Below are positions 60,684 to 64,000 of a stretch of 64,000 nucleotides of DNA, in pieces. The notes below the pieces were generated by a model. It searched no databases and was not told the DNA's origin. It was given only the letters and a program-made list of their open reading frames with translations. A program made the translations under genes and the position numbers. How positions within the stretch are numbered: position 1 is the stretch's first letter; each line of letters opens with the position of its first letter. The stretch comes from Flavobacterium selenitireducens (lineage in GTDB: Bacteria; Bacteroidota; Bacteroidia; Flavobacteriales; Flavobacteriaceae): the NCBI RefSeq assembly GCF_014748335.1, contig NZ_JAAVIY010000003.1, forward strand, positions 248,001 through 312,000, given 5' to 3'.

Positions 60684-60774
60684 TTAACAAAAAAGGCAGA
60701 AAATCTGTATCTGTTGTTGCGTGCCATGGCCGAACTTTGTAGACATAACAGATTTTTAAAAATCTGTTATGTCT
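60684..60774 (-). repeat. Palindromic dispersed repeat, family 1, copy F
   Basis: TTAACAAAAAAGG, short palindrome CAGA-AAA-TCTG (60697-60707), 31 nt with CGAACTTTGT, then a perfect 34-bp palindrome at 60741-60774 (17-bp arms AGACATAACAGATTTTT, no loop). It sits between the two family 2 copies at 60.5 and 60.9 kb. Confidence 0.9.
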
Positions 60775-60879
60775 TACAGACAAACCCGCGGCTTTTATTG
60801 TATCGATTTTTCTATCCTGCATTAAGGCGCCCAACCGTCGTTCGCTCAACTTGGGCAATTCCCGCTTCAATGAACGGGA

Positions 60880-61041
60880 TTCGCGCGAGGGATGGAAGCG
60901 GCATCCTCTTGGGTTGCGCCCCCGCAGCAAGCCAAGAGATATAGCGAACAGCCCGACGGCAGCTTTCGCGAATTTAAGTGTTGAAACGGCGCGGTCGATT
61001 TATCTTGATTTGGCGTTGTAGCGACGGCTGCCGGCGCGCCC
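60880..61041 (-). repeat. Variable-hairpin repeat, family 2, copy 2
   Basis: Read on the minus strand: GGGCGCGCCGGCAGCC (61026-61041), ~70 nt, GCCGTCGGGCTGTTCGCTAT, ATCT, a hairpin CTTGG...CCAAG (60906-60938), AGGATGCCGCTTCCATCCCT, CGCGCGAA. It is inverted relative to copy 1 and its hairpin is unrelated. Confidence 0.78.
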
Positions 61042-61145
61042 TAAAAATTTTAAAAACCGTCTCATTTCCACCTAAAAAACATACTTTTGGCGTAACAAAC
61101 AATTCCCAATACATACAAACACGCAATTATTAATCAATTACCTTT

Positions 61146-62468
61146 ATGAAAAACACAATAATGGCTTTGGGTTCTGCACTACTGCTATCGGGAACCGTCA
61201 CTGCCCAAAAGGTGGCGTTCGAGGAGTTTGACCTCGACAACGGCATGCACGTAATTTTGCACAACGATAACTCGGCTCCGGTAGTGATTACCTCGGTGAT
61301 GTACCACGTCGGCGCTAAAGATGAGCAGCCGGATCGCACAGGTTTCGCCCACTTTTTCGAGCATCTTTTGTTCGAAGGGACTAAGAATATCCAACGAGGC
61401 GAATGGTTCAAAATCGTAACGTCTAACGGCGGAACTAACAACGCCAACACTTCTGACGACCGTACCTATTATTTTGAAGTTTTCCCGTCCAACAATCTCG
61501 AGCTTGGTTTGTGGATGGAGTCCGAGCGTTTGATGCATCCGGTGATCAACCAGATCGGCGTCGATACGCAGAACGAAGTCGTCAAAGAGGAAAAACGCCT
61601 TCGCGTAGACAACCAACCTTACGGGAATTTGTTGGCCGAGGTCAAGAAGAATATGTTCAAAAAGCACCCTTACCGTTGGGCGACGATCGGTTCGATGGAT
61701 CACCTTGATGCTGCGAAACTTGAGGAATTCCAGGCATTCAACAAAAAGTATTACGTTCCGAACAACGCGGTCTTGGTGATTGCCGGACAATTCGACAACG
61801 CCCAGGCCAAAGAGTGGATCAAGAAATATTTCGGACCTATCCCGAAAGGCCCGGCCATTACGCGCCAAACGTTTACCGAAGATCCGATCACATCCACATT
61901 GAAGGCAACATATACCGATCCTAACATCCAAGTTCCAATGGTCGTTGCGGCTTATCGCACACCGTCCATGAAAACGCGTGATGCTCGTGTATTGGATATG
62001 ATTTCGACATATTTGACCGATGGAAAAAGCTCGAAGCTCTACAAGAAAATCGTAGACGAGAAAAAAATGGCACTTCAAGTGGGCGCGTTCTCTTTCTCGC
62101 AGGAAGATTACGGTATGTACATCATTTACGGAATGCCGCTCGGCGCGACCGAAACGACGGCTATCCTTAAAGAATGTGACGATGAGATCGTGAAGTTGCA
62201 GACGGAGCTGATTTCAGACAAGGACCTTCAAAAACTCAAAAATAAATTCGAGAACCAATACGTGAACAGCAATGCAAGCGTCGAGGGAATCGCAGAAAAC
62301 CTAGCTTCTTACTATTTGTTGTACGGAGACGTGAACCTGATCAACACCGAGATCGACATTTACCGTTCGATCACCCGGGAAGAAATCAGAGATGTGGCCA
62401 AGAAATACCTCAATTCCAACCAGCGCCTGCTGCTTGACTACGTTCCATCTAAAGACAAACAAAACTAA
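61146..62468 (+). CDS. M16-family zinc peptidase (active subunit)
   Basis: The 440-aa protein has a signal peptide (MKNTIMALGSALLLSGTVTA) and the inverted zinc motif H69-F-F-E72-H73 (GFAHFFEHLLFEGT) with a downstream Glu in DTQNEVVKEEKRLRV. It is an M16B peptidase with two homologous halves, which degrade peptides in the periplasm and usually pair with an inactive homologue. That partner follows 14 nt downstream. A TACTTTTG -7-like box is at 61082-61089. Confidence 0.92.
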   Translation: MKNTIMALGSALLLSGTVTAQKVAFEEFDLDNGMHVILHNDNSAPVVITSVMYHVGAKDEQPDRTGFAHFFEHLLFEGTKNIQRGEWFKIVTSNGGTNNANTSDDRTYYFEVFPSNNLELGLWMESERLMHPVINQIGVDTQNEVVKEEKRLRVDNQPYGNLLAEVKKNMFKKHPYRWATIGSMDHLDAAKLEEFQAFNKKYYVPNNAVLVIAGQFDNAQAKEWIKKYFGPIPKGPAITRQTFTEDPITSTLKATYTDPNIQVPMVVAAYRTPSMKTRDARVLDMISTYLTDGKSSKLYKKIVDEKKMALQVGAFSFSQEDYGMYIIYGMPLGATETTAILKECDDEIVKLQTELISDKDLQKLKNKFENQYVNSNASVEGIAENLASYYLLYGDVNLINTEIDIYRSITREEIRDVAKKYLNSNQRLLLDYVPSKDKQN

Positions 62469-62482
62469 GAGAGAATCAGATC

Positions 62483-64000
62483 ATGAAGAAAATAATCATA
62501 GCCGCCACAGGTTTGTTTTTAACACTTACTATGCAAGCACAAGACAGACCGCAACCAAAACCGGGTCCGGCTCCGGTAATAAACGTGAAAGCGCCTGAAA
62601 CGTTCAAGCTGCCAAACGGTTTGAAAGTGCTTGTCGTGGAAAACCACAAGCTTCCGCGTGTTTCGTACAATCTTACGCTCGACAACGCTCCTTACGCCGA
62701 AGGCAATAAAAAGGGAGTTGCCGATCTTACAAGCGAACTCATCGGAAAAGGAAGCAGGAAAATCACAAAAGACGCTTTTAACGAAGAAGTCGACTTCCTT
62801 GGTGCCGACATCAGTTTCTCGGCAAACGGCGCTTATGCGAGCTCGTTGTCGAAATATGGAAACCGCGTTCTGGAGTTGATGGCCGAAGGCGCCTTGAGCC
62901 CTAATTTCACCCAAGAGGAATTCGACAAGGAGAAAACCCAATTGATCGAAGGTCTCAAAACCCAGGAGAAAAGTGTTCCTGCCGTTGCCGGTCGCGTTCG
63001 CGGAGTTTTGGCTTACGGAAAGACGCATCCGTCAGGAGAATATCTTACCGAGGAAACCATCAACAATGTGACGCTCCAGGACGTCAAGCAGAATTATTAC
63101 ACTTATTTTGTTCCGGGAAATGCTTACCTCGTAGTTATCGGAGATGTGAAGCCTGCCGATGTCAAAAAGCAAGTAACCAAACTCTTCGGAAACTGGAAGT
63201 CCCAGAAAGCGCCTAACGTTTCCTACACCGATCCTAAAAACGTCCAGTACACCCAAATCAACTTCGTCGACATGCCGAATGCGGTACAGTCTGAAATTTC
63301 GTTGATCAATACCGTGCGTCTCGAGATGAAAGATCCGGACTTTTTCCCGGCTATCCTGGCCAACCAGGTCTTGGGTGGTGATTTCAACAGCTACCTGAAC
63401 ATGAACCTTCGCGAAGCCCACGGCTGGACGTATGGCGCCCGTTCGGGAATCAGCGGAAGCCGTTACGTTACGACATTCTCGGCCTCATCACAGGTGCGCA
63501 ATGCCGTTACCGACAGCGCCGTCGTGGAATTCATGAAAGAAATCAAGCGCATCCGCACTGAAAAAGTTTCCAAAGAAGTTTTGGATGCCGTGAAAGCAGG
63601 CTACATCGGTCGTTTCGTCATGCAGGTCGACAAACCTCAGACGATCGCTCGTTACGCTTTGAACATCGAAACAGAAGGCCTTCCTGCCGATTTCTACAAA
63701 AATTACATCAAAAGCATCGAAGCCGTTACGCCGGAAGACATACAGCGCGTGGCCAACAAATACTTCCTTGCCGAAAACCAGCGTATCATCATCGTGGGCA
63801 AAGGATCGGATGTGTTGCCGTCGCTCGAAAAATTCAGCGCGACCACGAAAATCCCGATCGTGTTCTTTGACAAATTCGGAAACCAGGTCGCCAAGCCGGA
63901 AGCTAAGAAAACGGTTGCCACTGGCGTTACCGCAAAATCGGTTCTCGAGAATTACGTAAAAGCGATCGGCGGCGAAAAGGCCATTGCGGGAATAAAAACG
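62483..64000 (+). CDS. M16-family peptidase homologue lacking the zinc motif (partial)
   Basis: The frame opens at 62483 (MKKIIIAATGLFLTLTMQAQ, a signal peptide) and runs off the window end. It aligns with the M16 fold (FKLPNGLKVLVVENHKLPRV, NYYTYFVPGNAYLVVIGDV, REAHGWTYGARSG), but where HxxEH should be it reads LTSELIGKGSRK, so it is catalytically inactive. It probably partners the upstream active subunit as a heterodimer. The last residues visible (VLENYVKAIGGEKAIAGIKT) start a further domain beyond the second M16 half, with the look of an outer-membrane lipoprotein-sorting-like module. Confidence 0.9.
   Translation, partial: MKKIIIAATGLFLTLTMQAQDRPQPKPGPAPVINVKAPETFKLPNGLKVLVVENHKLPRVSYNLTLDNAPYAEGNKKGVADLTSELIGKGSRKITKDAFNEEVDFLGADISFSANGAYASSLSKYGNRVLELMAEGALSPNFTQEEFDKEKTQLIEGLKTQEKSVPAVAGRVRGVLAYGKTHPSGEYLTEETINNVTLQDVKQNYYTYFVPGNAYLVVIGDVKPADVKKQVTKLFGNWKSQKAPNVSYTDPKNVQYTQINFVDMPNAVQSEISLINTVRLEMKDPDFFPAILANQVLGGDFNSYLNMNLREAHGWTYGARSGISGSRYVTTFSASSQVRNAVTDSAVVEFMKEIKRIRTEKVSKEVLDAVKAGYIGRFVMQVDKPQTIARYALNIETEGLPADFYKNYIKSIEAVTPEDIQRVANKYFLAENQRIIIVGKGSDVLPSLEKFSATTKIPIVFFDKFGNQVAKPEAKKTVATGVTAKSVLENYVKAIGGEKAIAGIKT

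Overview
The window looks like chromosome from a member of the Flavobacteriaceae, probably Flavobacterium or a close relative. Evidence: secreted proteins end in type IX secretion (T9SS) sorting domains; promoters fit the Bacteroidetes pattern (TTG / 17-23 nt / TAnnTTTG); and several families are typical of the group (ELWxxDGT repeats, DUF4301, DUF6428, GH92, TPR-AraC regulators, group II GGGP synthase). This assignment rests on gene content, not on a database search. No rRNA, tRNA, CRISPR array, prophage or intact insertion sequence was seen.

Layout. 1-5.5 kb: a damage-tolerance operon imuA'-imuB-dnaE2-alkB. 5.8-11.4 kb: a T9SS-secreted protein, a TPR/AraC membrane regulator, a frameshifted Na+/H+ antiporter and a small exported protein made of 11-residue LEA-like repeats. 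11.4-14.5 kb: a ThuA-domain protein, two tandem DUF4440 lipoproteins, a relic of degenerate ~24-bp repeats and an exported PPC/DUF296 protein. 14.7-22.3 kb: a LytS/LytTR two-component pair divergent from a TolC-RND-adaptor efflux operon whose permease carries an EF-hand-like loop. 22.6-28.9 kb: a lipoprotein with a duplicated His/Cys motif, a very large outer-membrane barrel protein, an ORF6N relic, aspartate kinase and a GNAT enzyme. 29.1-33.3 kb: an ELWxxDGT T9SS protein, an arsenic cassette without an efflux permease in view (arsR, DUF6428, a 46-aa membrane peptide, arsC) and fructose-1,6-bisphosphatase. 33.3-42.9 kb: mostly housekeeping genes (TerB-like, HupE/UreJ, dCMP deaminase, CTP protease, FAD oxidoreductase, MarC, DUF3109, histidine kinase, adhesin, HIT, GreA). 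43.1-50.7 kb: a degenerate Rieske-like lipoprotein, two overlapping GH92 mannosidases and a thiamine-type TonB-dependent receptor behind a TPP riboswitch. 51-55 kb: an overlapping operon PPTase-GGGPS-PnuC-DUF4301-ArfB. 55.5-64 kb: adenosylhomocysteinase, a thioredoxin-like lipoprotein, a diheme cytochrome, L21/L27 and a pair of M16 peptidases, the second cut by the window end.

Two dispersed repeat families are the most unusual content. Family 1 (~90 bp, six full copies and two half copies) pairs a near-perfect 33-34-bp palindrome with a short 11-15-bp palindrome at a fixed ~30-nt spacing. One half copy supplies the last codons and stop of the aspartate kinase gene. Family 2 (~130-160 bp, three copies) has conserved flanks around a hairpin whose sequence differs completely between copies; one copy sits in frame inside the signal-peptide region of the thiamine receptor.

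Functional themes: DNA damage tolerance, small-molecule and metalloid resistance, thiamine uptake under riboswitch control, secreted adhesion or glycan-processing proteins, and membrane-lipid and cofactor metabolism.
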